Source: Panaeolus papilionaceus
Taxonomy: Eukaryota; Basidiomycota; Agaricomycetes; Agaricales
DNA: 56,639 nt
NCBI GenBank assembly: GCA_015501605.1
Contig: JADNRZ010000056.1
Coordinates: 1-56,639, forward strand
Reading direction: 5' to 3'
This document shows, one piece after another, positions 12,391 through 24,300 of this stretch. Every line of letters starts with the position of its first letter. The first letter of the stretch is position 1. Under the pieces are notes generated by a model that did no database searches, was not told where the DNA came from, and saw only the letters and a program-made list of their open reading frames with translations. A program made the position numbers and the translations under genes.

Positions 12391-14464
12391 ACACGCCTGT
12401 TTCTCCATCATTTCCAGACACTGTCGCCCTCTCGCTCACGACCACATCTTTCCCCTCTCCCCTCTCACCCAGTCCTTGTATCCCCGGTTCTATCAAAGAT
12501 CGAGAAGTGTTTTTTTTCGTGGAACACTGGACGGTTCCGCGTGGCACTCGCACTGCGACAGCCAGCGAACGAGTCGGCCGTTGGTGCGACCCATAAATAA
12601 TATTGTAATTCTATGTGTTGGCTTTCGCGCGAAGTTGAATCTACTAGTAGTCACATTAGTACATCAGTTTCATTAGGCGTAGAACAAAGTGCTAATATCA
12701 TCGAATGAATACAGGGAATGCAACTTGTCTATCTTGAGGATTTCAACGACGGCGATGCTGAGGGGTGAACCGACTGGCAATACATTGATGAGCAGCGCGC
12801 TCACCTGAACCCGTAAACGCACTAATTTCGCATTCCATCATCACACAACACACGCGCGTTTCACGCATCGACGCTTACACATCCCGGTCACCACGGTCTG
12901 TTTCGCGACTCAAGGGGCGCATAAATCATCATGCGCGTTGCTATTATCATTACCATCAGCCGCCACAACACCAAATGGATAGACCGACCGACATACCTTG
13001 CAACAGTGCACCTCATGATGCGTACGGGCGTTAAGTCCGTTAATTTTATCATTTTCTTCAACATTTACCCTCAGTTTTATATTCCAACTCCCGTTTCCCC
13101 TCACTTACATAACCCCTCCTCTTTACCGCTTTCAGCTTATTCCTTTTGTTTCGAACCCTTTCTTGTGCGCTTCGGCACTCTCTGGTTTCATTTCGCACCC
13201 CCCGTAGATGGTAGTTTGGCTCCTTTCATGTTTGTATTAGTTCAGGACACTTCATGAAATTGAGGAGCTACTTTTATGCCCACTTTTCGAACCTTTAAGT
13301 CAAAGCTTACATCTCAGTCTTAGGAAGCGTCGTCTGCTTCATCTACAGTCTTACTCTATCGTTACGAAGGCCAAGTCAACTACGGAGACACCCACACGCA
13401 CCCTCAGAGCGACCTCTGCGACTTTGACCTCACATCAGTCATCGAGTGTGTAGCTTCACGCACTTGAAAGCGTGGAGCGACAAGAACTGAAGGCAGCCAT
13501 GATAACGGCAGCGCTGGATGACTGTGAGCTGAAAATATGATGACTGGAGCTGATATGAGATGGAAACCGACGACAGTGGCGACTGAGTACGAAAGCCAAC
13601 CACAGTAAACGCGTAGAACGACTCAGAGACAACTGAGAGACCCTGAAACCGCACTAGGCACCTCTGGCAATCACTGGGCAACGGCTGAGGTGAAACGATA
13701 CAAAATTGAGAACAGATACCAAGCAAAATATCCACATATTCGTCTCTGGATGGCTTTCCATAGACATGATTTGAAGAAATATCTTCAAATATGACCACTA
13801 AATAAGCTTGATGTGAAATAACGACTGACTATACATTCCGGGGTCCTCATCAAATCATTTTCCAGCATTTTCAAACTCAAAATTTGGACGAGGGTACCTA
13901 CCCCCCTCTAGATTTCTGAACGTCGAAATAAGATGATAAAACATCCGTGAATCCGCTTTTGGGTTGGTGGCGTGATTCAGATGAGTGTGAGCAAGGGATG
14001 GTGTGACTCACTCATGTCACATTCGACATACACGAGTGCGAGATCAACGTCGACAACAGTCTACCAGCATTTGCAGGACATCCACACTGAGTGCTGTATG
14101 ACGAACCCATTCATCTTTGCCTACCAGGCAGGGATGGGAATATCCTTTCATCAATTCCTTGACTATGACGGGACATAGCGTAGTAGAGTTGGGAGAGAGG
14201 AGCAGGACTCAAAAGTGTCCCTCTCAACGAGCCTTATCTTATCACTACCATATTTAGACATTATTAATATTAATTGTTCAACATGTTTTATTTATTTGTT
14301 TATTTGAAGTTGCGATGCTGCGGTTTGCATCTTCAAATCCACACATTCTCCAAACCCCGTTTTTGAACTCCGACACAGGGTTTGAAGTTAGAAATTTGAA
14401 TCTAGGTCTACGGAAAGCCATCCTCTCTCGTCTCTCTCTCTCTCACACACAAACTTTAGAGAGC
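12391..14464. repeat. Intergenic; contains one arm of a large inverted repeat
   Basis: About 12,650-13,450 matches 44,350-45,260 in opposite orientation, diverged but colinear. For example, the block at 12,930-13,060 pairs with 44,800-44,910, and the block at 12,785-12,815 pairs with 45,020-45,055. No gene is recognised in either arm. From 13,450 to 14,464 I see nothing recognisable apart from a short TC/CA microsatellite near 14,425-14,450. Confidence 0.55.
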
Positions 14465-15160
14465 TCAGATAGCTTGGCAGGCTGATGCCATTTTAATGTC
14501 GACTGGGGTTATTGTGAGGGGGACGTGGAGAGCGGAGAGCGTTGTGGAGGTTTGAGACATAAGACCCACAGCCTAAGGGGTTAAGGTACATTTTGTCCTT
14601 TGGGCTTTCTTTTTGAAAAATTGGCGTTGAGAGTCCGTTGATGCTGACGTTGATTTAGTAGTGTGTTTGTCTTGGCAGCTGCAGCACAGGTCGCAGTGGG
14701 TGAAACCGATGTATTGAACGATTACACTACTATACGAACTACATAGCTGAGTACTTAAATACTTAAATAACGATTAATGTATCTATACGAATGCCGGATT
14801 AGCCGGCTCCATAATTCCGACACGATCCATAGCCCTCGTCATGAAAGCCGTCGCCCTCGGAGATTTAAGTAAAAAGATTACTGTCGATGTGAGAGGTGAA
14901 ATTTTGGATATGAAGAATATGGTTAATGTCGTGGTGGCTAGGTGAGTTGTGTTGATATTTATGTCTTGTTTGCGGTTTCGTGCTTCTTGAAGTGGATCTT
15001 GGTGCTTTTTGTTTGCGTTTCGGACTAAGGATATGAAGAGACGAGGATGTGAAGTGAGGGTGACGAGGAAAGTTTTGATTTATCCGTTGGGAGGATGGTT
15101 GGATTGGTGTGGGATGGCTGCGTTTGCTTGATGGGATGCGTGAACGGCGCGTTTTGGTTG
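14465..15160 (+). pseudogene. Relic C of the histidine kinase gene (end of exon 1, then exon 6)
   Basis: The block at 14,470-14,555 matches the 3' end of kinase exon 1 (around the DAIF to VEVL codons). The block at 14,600-14,665 matches intron 1. The sequence then jumps to exon 6 at about 14,825-14,940, which still encodes [17 protein letters not shown] in frame and keeps a GTGAGT donor, followed by part of intron 6 (to about 15,090). Exons 2-5 are deleted. Exon 6 here is the best preserved of the relic copies. Confidence 0.7.
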
Positions 15161-16670
15161 AACGGCGTATCAATCCTGCGTCCGGTTAGGGAGGCACAAA
15201 TAGATGTCCTGTCATTCAGAATCATGAGTCCCAATGGTTCGCTGCTATTTCCATATTCTACGATGTCAATACTTACTCTGCTTCTGAATGAATGTTTATC
15301 TTCGCTTGAACGAGGCTTATGCGAGCATACCCTGGTTGCACCGATTTCAGACGAGGACCAGCCCACGCACTGTAAAACCATGAGGCGGGAAAACTGACAG
15401 GTAGGGTTTCGAGATGGGAAACTATGACTCGTAGAGTCAGAAATTATGTAGCCAGAGGATTGGAGTAGGGGTAGCGAAGGGAATAACCCGCCCTGTAGGT
15501 GGATGGTTATCTTAGTTAATCATGAGGGTGCATCTATGGTGCAAAATCTGACCACAGGCCGAGAATTTCGCCCTCGGATCTTCTTCAACTTCACAGTGTG
15601 TGGACTTAGAGATATTTCGAAGTCAAGCGTTACGACATTAGCATGTGACTTATGTTTGGTCGCTATAACTCTCTAATTGAACTCCTTTCAAGTTTTACAG
15701 CTGGACCGTTTCCATGTGCAGAGGATCCAGTTTAGTGCAGGGTGTGGAGATGGTTTAATGCTAGCATGGTCCCTGTGGTAAGTCCTTAGTTTACTGTCCC
15801 ACTCATAACTAGTCCTAACACATCACGAAAGTCACCTCATTTCCCATTTCCCTGCCTTCGTATGTCAAGACCTTGTATTTTATGAGTAAACTACAATATG
15901 TACGTTTGTATATCATGTATATTCACTCCGATGATTAAGATACTAAATTTACCATGCTGATCAATGTATGATGCAAGCATGAATTCCCTGCCCCGCCCAA
16001 CAAAAGCCAAGATTATCCATGGGGTTGGAAATTTATGGGGTAGGATATTCCGCTCTTATGGGTTGTGTATGGGGCCGCGATTGTTCAATTCGTGGCTGGA
16101 TTTCCTGAATTTTAGTATATTTTGGGGTGTGAATACCTGGCTTGCTGAAATAGCGGAATTTATGATACCTGGGCACATTTTTCCCTCCACCTTTTCGACA
16201 TTACTAACTATAGATACACGGCTCCCTCGGAGTCGGGTTTTCTGGCCCCTAGGGTTTCTCAGTGCACACAAACAACCCCCGCCCGAGTCTTGGATCACGC
16301 TCAGAACCTGTATCTCACCCTCAGTCGTTCAGGTTCAGTACTCTAAGTCTAACACCCCTCTTGGCCACCATTCCGAGTCAACGTTGCTCTGCTTTGCCCC
16401 ATGTTGCGTGACAACATAATACCCGCTCTCTTTCTCCTCTTCGCCGGGGGATGGGATGATGGGAATCCATCCATACACTTTGCATATGCGTTGGAGAGTG
16501 GGGAACTAAGAGTCCTGTAGGTGGATGATGAAGGAAAGTGACGCCCTGTATAAAGTAATAAACGCAAAAGGAAGAATTGACGGTGGTGGGACTACTGTAT
16601 CTTGTAATTTGAGAGATGGTGAACTAGAAGGACACAAGAATGAGTGAACTGTTTGGTCAGTCAGGATGCC
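15161..16670. other. No gene seen
   Basis: No coding region is supported. The longest open frame (15964-16419) has no recognisable domain, no splice context and no counterpart elsewhere in the window. The sequence does not resemble the duplicated module. Confidence 0.4.
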
Positions 16671-17154
16671 TAATACTATCATGCCTCATCTTTCTTCGAG
16701 TCCATATAGTAAGTTGATTTGATATTGAATGCAAAGACTCCCAACTAAGCTTTCATAGTTGGAGTTGGAGATTGGAGATGGCGAATGGGAGTCTAAGTTT
16801 AAACATTTGCTCGTATCTCCGTATCCTGAATCCTCCATTCGCAACTCACATGGGGAGCCATATTCCAGTTGTCCACTTTTTATAGACGATTATAAGCGAC
16901 GAGAAAATGAATTTATACCAATCTGTGTATATATACGATCAACGAATACAGGGCAAACATATGGAACGGACGGGTTTTCAACAGTTAAGATAATCTCGAG
17001 GCGAATGTTCAAAATGCCGACTAAAAACAGGACGATAGAGGCAATATGAGGTCAGAGCAAGAGCAAGATGGTACAGGTGAAATAAAAACAAAACGAGGTG
17101 TGAACGATCAGAAGGACAAGACAAAATGAATGTAAGAAGTATAAACGCGGGTGG
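16671..17154. repeat. 3' flank of GTPase copy 3
   Basis: It matches the flank of copy 1 (about 430-1006) block by block, for example 16,680-16,720 against 455-500 and 16,900-17,045 against 640-790. It is non-coding. Confidence 0.55.
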
Positions 17155-17568
17155 CTAAGAATCTGGGGGACCACCAAATTCACACAGGTCCTCCTGGAAC
17201 GTTGCAAGAAGCCTCTGTGCCTCCTCCTGTCGGGGGAAGAGACACCCAGTCAGCTCCTCGTCCTCTTGTTCTGATGCTGCCAGTAAATCAAAATGGATGT
17301 TGGCCAACTGCATCTGAAGGTTTCGAATCCGCGTTTGGAGGTTGGTATATATTCTTGAAGCAAATGTGATTTTCCGAAGAGGAAGGTTGGAGTTTAACAA
17401 TGATTGGAGTTCAAAATGCGGACCGGGATAGCGTTGAAGAGAATGGTCCAGGATTGACAAGGTGGATTCTTGCGTATTGTGAAATTTAAGGATCTCAGCT
17501 TGCGCACCAATGTAATCCTAGAAATCGAGGTAAGAATGGAAAGCAAGCATTCCTATCCACTTGCCTTC
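17155..17568 (-). pseudogene. GTPase copy 3, last exon (5) and intron 4, separated by a retrotransposon
   Basis: Exon 5 runs 17517-17155 and is fully open, ending EFGGPPDS. It encodes the helical C-terminal part found in the other copies (DYIG...AEILKFHNTQES). Intron 4 follows to 17,568, where the 5' LTR begins. The remaining exons continue at 29,085. Apart from the insertion the gene has no visible lesion, so inactivation looks very recent. Confidence 0.8.
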
Positions 17569-18434
17569 TGAAAAGTGTCAGATAAAACCAAGCCAAACCA
17601 CACCTGTTTTCGCGAACGCAGAAACCTCCGGAGCACCGATACGAATTTGAAATAAGCGCCGACACGCTTGGTATGGGTCCAAGCGGGCACCCAAACTGAG
17701 AGAGAATCTGTAGGTCCGAAATGTCGGTTCACGGATTAGCATCAATACGGGAAGATCAGCGCAGGACTCACCATAGCAACCGGGGGCCGTAGAGCAAACG
17801 CATGGCTGTAAAGAACAGCTGACTGCGAAGCCACGCACCATAAGAAAAGTGACGCATGTGCCAAGAGAGAACGCGCGCGGTACAATAGGTAGCGATGAGG
17901 CGAGACCCGAATCAGGAAAAGGCATAATCATAAAAGGAAGCACGTACCGAGGATGGGGAGATTCATTCTACCCCGGAGGACATCCCCCCAGTAGAACCAA
18001 AGACAATAAAAAGCCCATTAAAAGCATCTACAGTGAAGTGAAGTGAAGTGAAGTGCCGTGAAGTGAAGCCCGAAGTCAAAATAAGTGTATCAAGTCAAAA
18101 TTAAGTACATTTTCGGAACTCTAAAAAGCACCGGAATACGTACCATATACCATTGGGATATCCGTTTGAACGTTCATTAAAGTGCGCGTGCCTGCCTCCA
18201 TCTCGAATTAAACAAACTCGGTTCAATTCCGAGACCGAACTCGAAGCATTGCGTGGGAAACGTCACTTAAGCCGTATATTAGCACTCAAACACATCTTAA
18301 ATATCATTTCAATTATAATTCTATTTATATTCTATATTCGTAACTAAGTATACGAACTACCTCGTTCACGAGAGAACTCGGCAGTTCGTGTGTTTGTGTG
18401 TGTGTCAGTGTCCCTCACCGTAGCAAGCTTCACA
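17569..18434 (+). repeat. 5' LTR (866 bp)
   Basis: It starts TGAAAAGTG and ends GCTTCACA. Every stretch I compared is identical to 28219-29084. It includes a run of GAAGT pentamers (18,031-18,067) and a GT-rich run near the end (18,388-18,410). ORFs inside the LTR are identical in both copies simply because the LTRs are; they are not taken as genes. Confidence 0.95.
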
Positions 18435-18436
18435 TC

Positions 18437-18453
18437 TGGAGCCCACCGCGAGG
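18437..18453 (+). other. Primer-binding site
   Basis: Two bases after the 5' LTR the sequence reads TGGAGCCCACCGCG, starting with the TGG expected opposite a tRNA CCA end. I cannot assign the tRNA by eye. Confidence 0.65.
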
Positions 18454-18630
18454 GGAGGTCCAGACACCGCGCCGAATATTTCAAACATTTCAACCCAAAG
18501 AAAATCTAGAAGTACCTTAAGTCGCGAGTTAGCGAACTTAGAAACAGAAGCCACCCGTCGCTTAGGTATCATCTCTAGACCGGAAGATCCGGACGCATTA
18601 GACTTACCAAGACAGCTAAGAAAAAGAAAA

Positions 18631-20265
18631 ATGACAAGTCAAGCCGCGGCTATGCCAGGTGGTCTTAGTGGACCCGGAACACCAGCAGGACCAGGTGGAA
18701 GAGGAAGTGGTAGTGGTAATGGGGCCAGAGGACCTCCAGGAGGCAGCGGGGGAGGACAAGGTGGAAGCGGCCAAGGAGGGGGAAACCCAGCGGCAGGAGG
18801 AGGAACTGGCAATGGTGCAGGTACAGGCGGAGGAAATGGGGGCGCTCAGCAACTCCAACTAAATCAAAACGCCAAGGTATCCAAGTTTCCGAAGCCAGAT
18901 ACTCGAGATGCACCTAAATTTAGAGAACGTGAGCCGGAAGAATTACTTAGATTTATTCAGACTATGGAAGAGTTGTTCACCGAGCATGGAATAACATCTG
19001 CAAAAGAAAAGAAAGAGAGAATTGTGCGCTATACAGACAGTGTGACTGAGTTCCAATGGAAAGCTATGGATAGCTATGAAGTCGGGACATGGGAACAATT
19101 CAAAGAAGAAGTGATCAATTCATATGATGAGGTGGTAGAAATGAGAGATGGAAGTTTGCGCACCTTAGCTGATAGTATTAGAGCGATTCGAGACTTGACT
19201 CCTTATGACCGTCGAGCCTTACAAAGTCTAAAACGGTCGTTCCGAGCAGAACTGGCTAAGTTGCAACGCTCTAAAACAGGCAACGCAGCTAAATCGAGTG
19301 CACTAGCTGGGACTGTATCTAATCAAGAGCTTACCAATATGTTCCTGGGCTGTCTTTCTGAGACGTTCGCTGAAGAAGTCAGACAACGAATCAGGAATTC
19401 AGAAGATATGGAGTATATTGTTAATTGTCGCATGGCTGCATTAACGGGTAACGACAAACCCCAACGGCCAAAAATGAGACCAGAAGATAGATATAAAATA
19501 GAAGATGTGATGCGGGTAGCAATTGAGATTGCCGAAGGAGCTACCATAGCATATGGAGGTTCGGCATCGACAAGTAGGGATGAATATAGCGAATCGAGGG
19601 GGGGTAGAGTTGTGCGTTTTAAAGGGGATGATGAAGATGCACGTCTTCTGCCCATTAAACGAGAACAAGTTGAGAGGGACGAACTCTTGATGCGCATAAG
19701 TCAGCTACAAGACGCCCAAGTCACAGCGGAGAAAAATCATCGAGAGTTTGTGCAGAAAATTCACAATGACCTCCAGAGCGTACTCAAGCAACAGGCGTCG
19801 AGTCAATTCAGAGCCAATCCTCTAAGTGGAATGTCATATCGAACTCGAGAAGTGCCACCACAGGCACCACCACCAGTCATTGCACCTAATGAGCAGAACC
19901 GATGTTTCTATTGTCGAGAACCTCATCACCAGATTAGAGACTGCCCCGACAAGGAGATTCATCTCCAACAAAAGAAAATTATATTAGTCAATGGGCATCC
20001 TCGATACCCTGATGGGTCTGTAATACAAAAATTCCCTGATGGACCTATGAAAGAGAAGGTTGACGCCTGGCACCAGAACCGGGCTATCAATTTTCAAGGT
20101 TACGAGGATCAGACCTTTGAAGAGTTAAATAATTGTGGGGTCTATGTGGACGCTAACGGTCAACTACAACAGACTGTAAGACAAATGCAGCAGACACTCA
20201 ATGTATTGTTGAACACCCGGTCACAACAGTATGATCATGACGATGCTGGTCAGGGTTTCGAGTGA
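18631..20265 (+). CDS. gag: Gag polyprotein (capsid/nucleocapsid)
   Basis: The product is 544 aa from the ATG at 18631. Residues 1-75 are a Gly/Pro/Gln-rich low-complexity region. A Ty3-type capsid-like region follows (about 85-290, including the FQWKAMDSYE stretch), then a charged, probably coiled-coil region (about 345-390). A CCHC zinc knuckle (CX2CX4HX4C) has ligands C425, C428, H433 and C438. Gag binds the genomic RNA and forms the particle in which reverse transcription occurs. The last codons before the stop form a -1 frameshift site leading into the protease frame. Confidence 0.92.
   Translation: MTSQAAAMPGGLSGPGTPAGPGGRGSGSGNGARGPPGGSGGGQGGSGQGGGNPAAGGGTGNGAGTGGGNGGAQQLQLNQNAKVSKFPKPDTRDAPKFREREPEELLRFIQTMEELFTEHGITSAKEKKERIVRYTDSVTEFQWKAMDSYEVGTWEQFKEEVINSYDEVVEMRDGSLRTLADSIRAIRDLTPYDRRALQSLKRSFRAELAKLQRSKTGNAAKSSALAGTVSNQELTNMFLGCLSETFAEEVRQRIRNSEDMEYIVNCRMAALTGNDKPQRPKMRPEDRYKIEDVMRVAIEIAEGATIAYGGSASTSRDEYSESRGGRVVRFKGDDEDARLLPIKREQVERDELLMRISQLQDAQVTAEKNHREFVQKIHNDLQSVLKQQASSQFRANPLSGMSYRTREVPPQAPPPVIAPNEQNRCFYCREPHHQIRDCPDKEIHLQQKKIILVNGHPRYPDGSVIQKFPDGPMKEKVDAWHQNRAINFQGYEDQTFEELNNCGVYVDANGQLQQTVRQMQQTLNVLLNTRSQQYDHDDAGQGFE
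20253..20259 (+). promoter_or_regulatory. Canonical -1 ribosomal frameshift heptamer GGGTTTC
   Basis: In the Gag frame the codons read CAG GGT TTC GAG TGA. The heptamer G GGT TTC fits X XXY YYZ in the correct register. A -1 slip continues as CGA GTG AGT, exactly the protease frame, which is open from 20241. There is no ATG at the start of the second frame, so translation by frameshift is the simplest reading. Confidence 0.8.
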
Positions 20266-21338
20266 GTTCAAGGAAGGGCTCAACGGTGAGGCCTGGCGTG
20301 CCTCAATCGAAGAACCCTGAGAACGAGCGAAGACAGCCAAACCTTAAAAATGTGCGAAGAGACCCTGTAGCACAAGTAAGAGTAAACCCGGTAGAGCATA
20401 AGAAAGAGACATACGGAGAATACGAGGCTCGCCAACAGGAGTGGAGGCGAGGCTTTCAACCAAAACCAAAAGTGCTATCCCAGAATGATGGCTCATCCAA
20501 TGAATTTATATCTAAGATACTAGATACAGAGGTGGTAGTAAAACTCGGAGATCTATTGGGGCAGTCTAAGGACCTCAGAGACGAAATTAAAAAGAAGGCT
20601 AGCACTTCAAAAGCTCACTCTACCGCTGTGCAGGTGGAAGAGGGGGAAAAACAGATTCCAGTAGACCAGAATATGGTTGAGGAATATGATGAACTGGCGG
20701 AGTTTTGCTGTTTGGACGAGGATGCCATTTTTATTGAAGATTTACCAGTTGCATCATATATTGTACTGAAAGACGATTGTGAAGGACTGAAAAAGGGGTC
20801 AATTGTAGTCAACGACCCGGTACTTCAGTATCTGAATGAAGCAGGAGAAGAAGGAAAGAAAAAGAAGATTATATACACAGCTAGGGAGTCACAACAGTTA
20901 CGTGCAATATACCCCCTGGTAAACAAAGCAAAGAAAGAAGAAGCGTTACTAGATAGTGGGTCTCAGATTGTGTCAATGGATTACCAAGTTGCAAAGCAGT
21001 TGGGGATAGCCTTTGACCCAAGTGTAGTTATACACATGCAGAGTGCAAATAAACAAGTCGAGCCGTCAATAGGTTTAGCGAGAAATGTGCCTTTCATGAT
21101 AGGTAATGTGGAAATATTTTTACAAGTACACATCTTGAAGGGTCCTGCATACCGTATCCTTATGGGGAGACCATTTGACACTCTAACAGAGAGCGTTGTA
21201 CAGAATTTCAGGGATGGGGATCAAACTGTAACGATCACTGATCCAAACTCTGGTGAGAAGTGTACCTTCCCAACATTTGCGAGAGGAACTCGGCCAGATG
21301 ATGTACCTGCACCAAGTCAAATGAAAGAGAATTTTTAG
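20262..21338 (+). CDS. pro: Protease region of the gag-pro-pol polyprotein
   Basis: About 358 aa are read in the -1 frame after Gag. There is no ATG start (position 20262 is GTG), and the frame is open from 20241. The first two thirds are charged and linker-like. The retropepsin core carries LLDSGSQ, with catalytic Asp at about residue 231, followed by a typical beta-rich stretch and an ILMGRPF motif where ILG-type motifs are expected. It cleaves the polyprotein. Its stop (21336-21338) lies within the overlap with the pol frame, which is open from 21302, so a second -1 shift or a reinitiation event is needed to reach pol. Confidence 0.88.
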   Translation: MSSRKGSTVRPGVPQSKNPENERRQPNLKNVRRDPVAQVRVNPVEHKKETYGEYEARQQEWRRGFQPKPKVLSQNDGSSNEFISKILDTEVVVKLGDLLGQSKDLRDEIKKKASTSKAHSTAVQVEEGEKQIPVDQNMVEEYDELAEFCCLDEDAIFIEDLPVASYIVLKDDCEGLKKGSIVVNDPVLQYLNEAGEEGKKKKIIYTARESQQLRAIYPLVNKAKKEEALLDSGSQIVSMDYQVAKQLGIAFDPSVVIHMQSANKQVEPSIGLARNVPFMIGNVEIFLQVHILKGPAYRILMGRPFDTLTESVVQNFRDGDQTVTITDPNSGEKCTFPTFARGTRPDDVPAPSQMKENF

Positions 21339-21355
21339 ATCAACTCGATGAACTG

Positions 21356-24300
21356 TTGGCTATGGAAGACACAGGAGAAGTAGTGCTAATCATAGATTGG
21401 GACGATGAGTCTCCCAAGATTATTGCCTACCAGAAGCCACAGGGAGAGTCATTTTCAGAAAGTCAACTTAGAAATGCCTACTTAGAAATGGCAAGTAAAG
21501 AACCAGGATGCATCGAAGATGATGAATCAGAGAAGTTACACAAGTTCTTCTACCAAACCACGGTGGATGAGCGAAGTCAGATGACTCAAGCGTCTCCAAG
21601 AGGCATATTTGGAGTGGAGCAAAGTAAAATACAAGACTATGAAGGCGAAGTACTATCTGTGTTTGCAGGGAAGAAGTACAAACCTGTAGCGCGAAAAGTT
21701 AAGCCAGTGTACCAAGAATTACCAGAGAAGTATCGCATTAAGCGAAATATAACAGGAGACCCACTTGCGGGAATGCCTGTCCTGCCCACCCATCCACCTG
21801 AGTTTGTGCCTAAGGGACGATATACACAGGAAAGGAAAGAAGCGATGGAAGAAGTGCATGATAGTCAGTTCTTGACTGAGGAAGAGAGGAAGTTGATACA
21901 TTATATGATTGGCGAGCATAATGAAGGATTTGCATGGGAGGACTCAGAGAAAGGCCGCTTCAAGGAGGAATATTTCCCACCAGTGGAAGCGCCGGTAATA
22001 GAGCATAAGCCTTGGGTATTAAAGAACCTGCCTATACCTCCAGGATTGTATCATGAACTTTGTGAAATTATAAAAGACAAGTTGGCATCAGGAACCTACG
22101 AACCATCAAACTCATCGTACAGAAGTCGGTGGTTTGCAGTTATCAAGAAGAATGGAAAACATAGAATAGTGCATAATCTAGAGCCTTTAAACAAAGTCAC
22201 TATAGCACATGTCGGTCTACCCCCTGCAACAGAAGCGTTAGCAGAACACTTCGCTGGAAGAGCATGTGGAGGAATGTTTGATCTGTTTGTTGGGTATGAC
22301 GAGCGACTGCTGGCGGAAAGCTCACGGGACTTGACGACATTTCAAACACCATTTGGAGCATTGAGGTTAGTGACACTACCGATGGGGTGGACGAATTCAG
22401 TCCCAATATTCCATGATGATGTTACATATATCCTACAAGACGAAATTCCAGACTACACTGAGCCCTACATCGACGATGTACCAGTCAAAGGCCCAAAGAC
22501 AAGATATGAGATGCCTGATGGTGATTATGAAAGGATACCTGAGAACTCAAACATTCGACGATTTGTGTGGGAACACCTACAAGCAGTAAATCGAATCATT
22601 CAGAGGATGAAGTATGCTGGTGGGACTTTCTCAGGATATAAATCAGTGCTTTGCGCTTCAGAAATAACAGTAGTGGGGCACTTGTGCACTTATGAAGGAC
22701 GCAAAGCTTCGCCAGAGAAACTATTAGTATTAAAGAACTGGCCAGATTGTGATTCACAGGGAGGAGTACGATCATTCTTGGGAACATTTGGATTGGTGAG
22801 GCCCTATATTAAAGACTATGCAACAAAAGCAGAACCCATTACTAGACTTCTGAGAGGAAAATATACCCACTTCGAATGGGGAGAAGACCAAAAGAAAGCC
22901 ATGCGAACATTGAAAGAAGCACTGGATCATACAGAGTGTTTGGTGCCTCTGGACTTCGAGAAAGAAGGTGCTTTTGTACTCGCAGTAGACACATCCTGGA
23001 TGGCCATTGGGTTTTACCTGTATCAGGAAGATCCAATGGCACCTAATGGGAAACGTTATGCGCGATTTGCATCAATGCCTTTAAACGAGAGAGAAAGACG
23101 GTTCTCGCAACCTAAGAGGGAATTGTATGGATTGTACCGAGCTCTCAAAGCATGTTCACATCAGTTGAAAGGAAGTCGTCACCTAATAGTGGAGACAGAT
23201 GCTGCATATATTCATGGAATGCTCAAAAATGCGGGGTTAGGACCAAATGCTACAATTAACAGGTGGATAGATGAGATTAACATGTTCCACTTTGATCTAC
23301 GACACATACCTGGTGCCAAGTTTGGGCCCGATGGGTTGTCGAGACGCCCGTATAATGAAGGAGATGAGTTATTCGAGAATCCAGAAGATGAAGAAACTGA
23401 AGAGAGCTATGAATCCCATCGACTAATTAAAATAAGAAATGAGGATCCTGATCCATTAGAGTTTGATGAATTCCAAGCAGACATTGACACTCGGGGAGGG
23501 TACCTGCAACGAGCAATGGCAGTCAGTGATTTTGAACACGAGTTGTTGGAAGCGAGAGAGGAGTCCAGAGAAGAGATAAAGCTGTTTAAACAGTGTCACC
23601 CTGAGTTGATTACGGTGTTAGTAAACATAGAAGCGGTCCCAGATGAAGCTTTGAAATGGGATGAGACGAAACGAGAGCCTTATCCAGTTGAAATGAGAAG
23701 TGTCGAGTCTCGCAAAGCAGAAGATAAACTCAAAGAGATTAGATCTCTACTTAAGAACCCAGACAAGTACAGAGCTGGTATTAGTCAAGAGGAGTGGATC
23801 AAGATGTTCCGTGCAGCATCTCACTACTTCCTCGATAAAGACGGGAGGATGTATAAAAAGGTTGTGGAAGGACCACAGCGATTAGTGGTAGAAGAGGATC
23901 ACAGAATGTATATGCTCCGAGCGGCACATGATTGCGTGGGACATCGAGGATTCCATGCAACAAAGAGTCTCATAGCGTACAGGTTTTGGTGGCCAGACTT
24001 GGAGAGAGATGTGTCCTGGTATGTCAGGACATGCCACACATGTCAAGTGAGACAAAAAGAGGTGTTGAAGATGGCACCTACTTGGACTCACACACCATCG
24101 TTATTTCAGCGGGTTCATATTGATACCATGCACATGACACCGAAGTCAAATAAGTGCAAGTATATTTTTCATGCTCGAGATGGACTGTCATCATGGGTGG
24201 AGGCTCGTGCGCTCCAGAAAGAGACAGCAAGGAAGATAGGACAATTTATATTCGAAGACATTATATGCCGTTGGGGCGTTCTACAGGAATTGGTCACCGA

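Noticed and set aside
15964..16419. 151-codon ORF
   Set aside because: No domain, no upstream signals, atypical composition; not distinguishable from chance.
17578..18347. ORFs inside the LTRs (121, 65 and 64 codons), repeated identically at 28,228-28,997
   Set aside because: They are identical because the LTRs are identical; no coding signature or domain.
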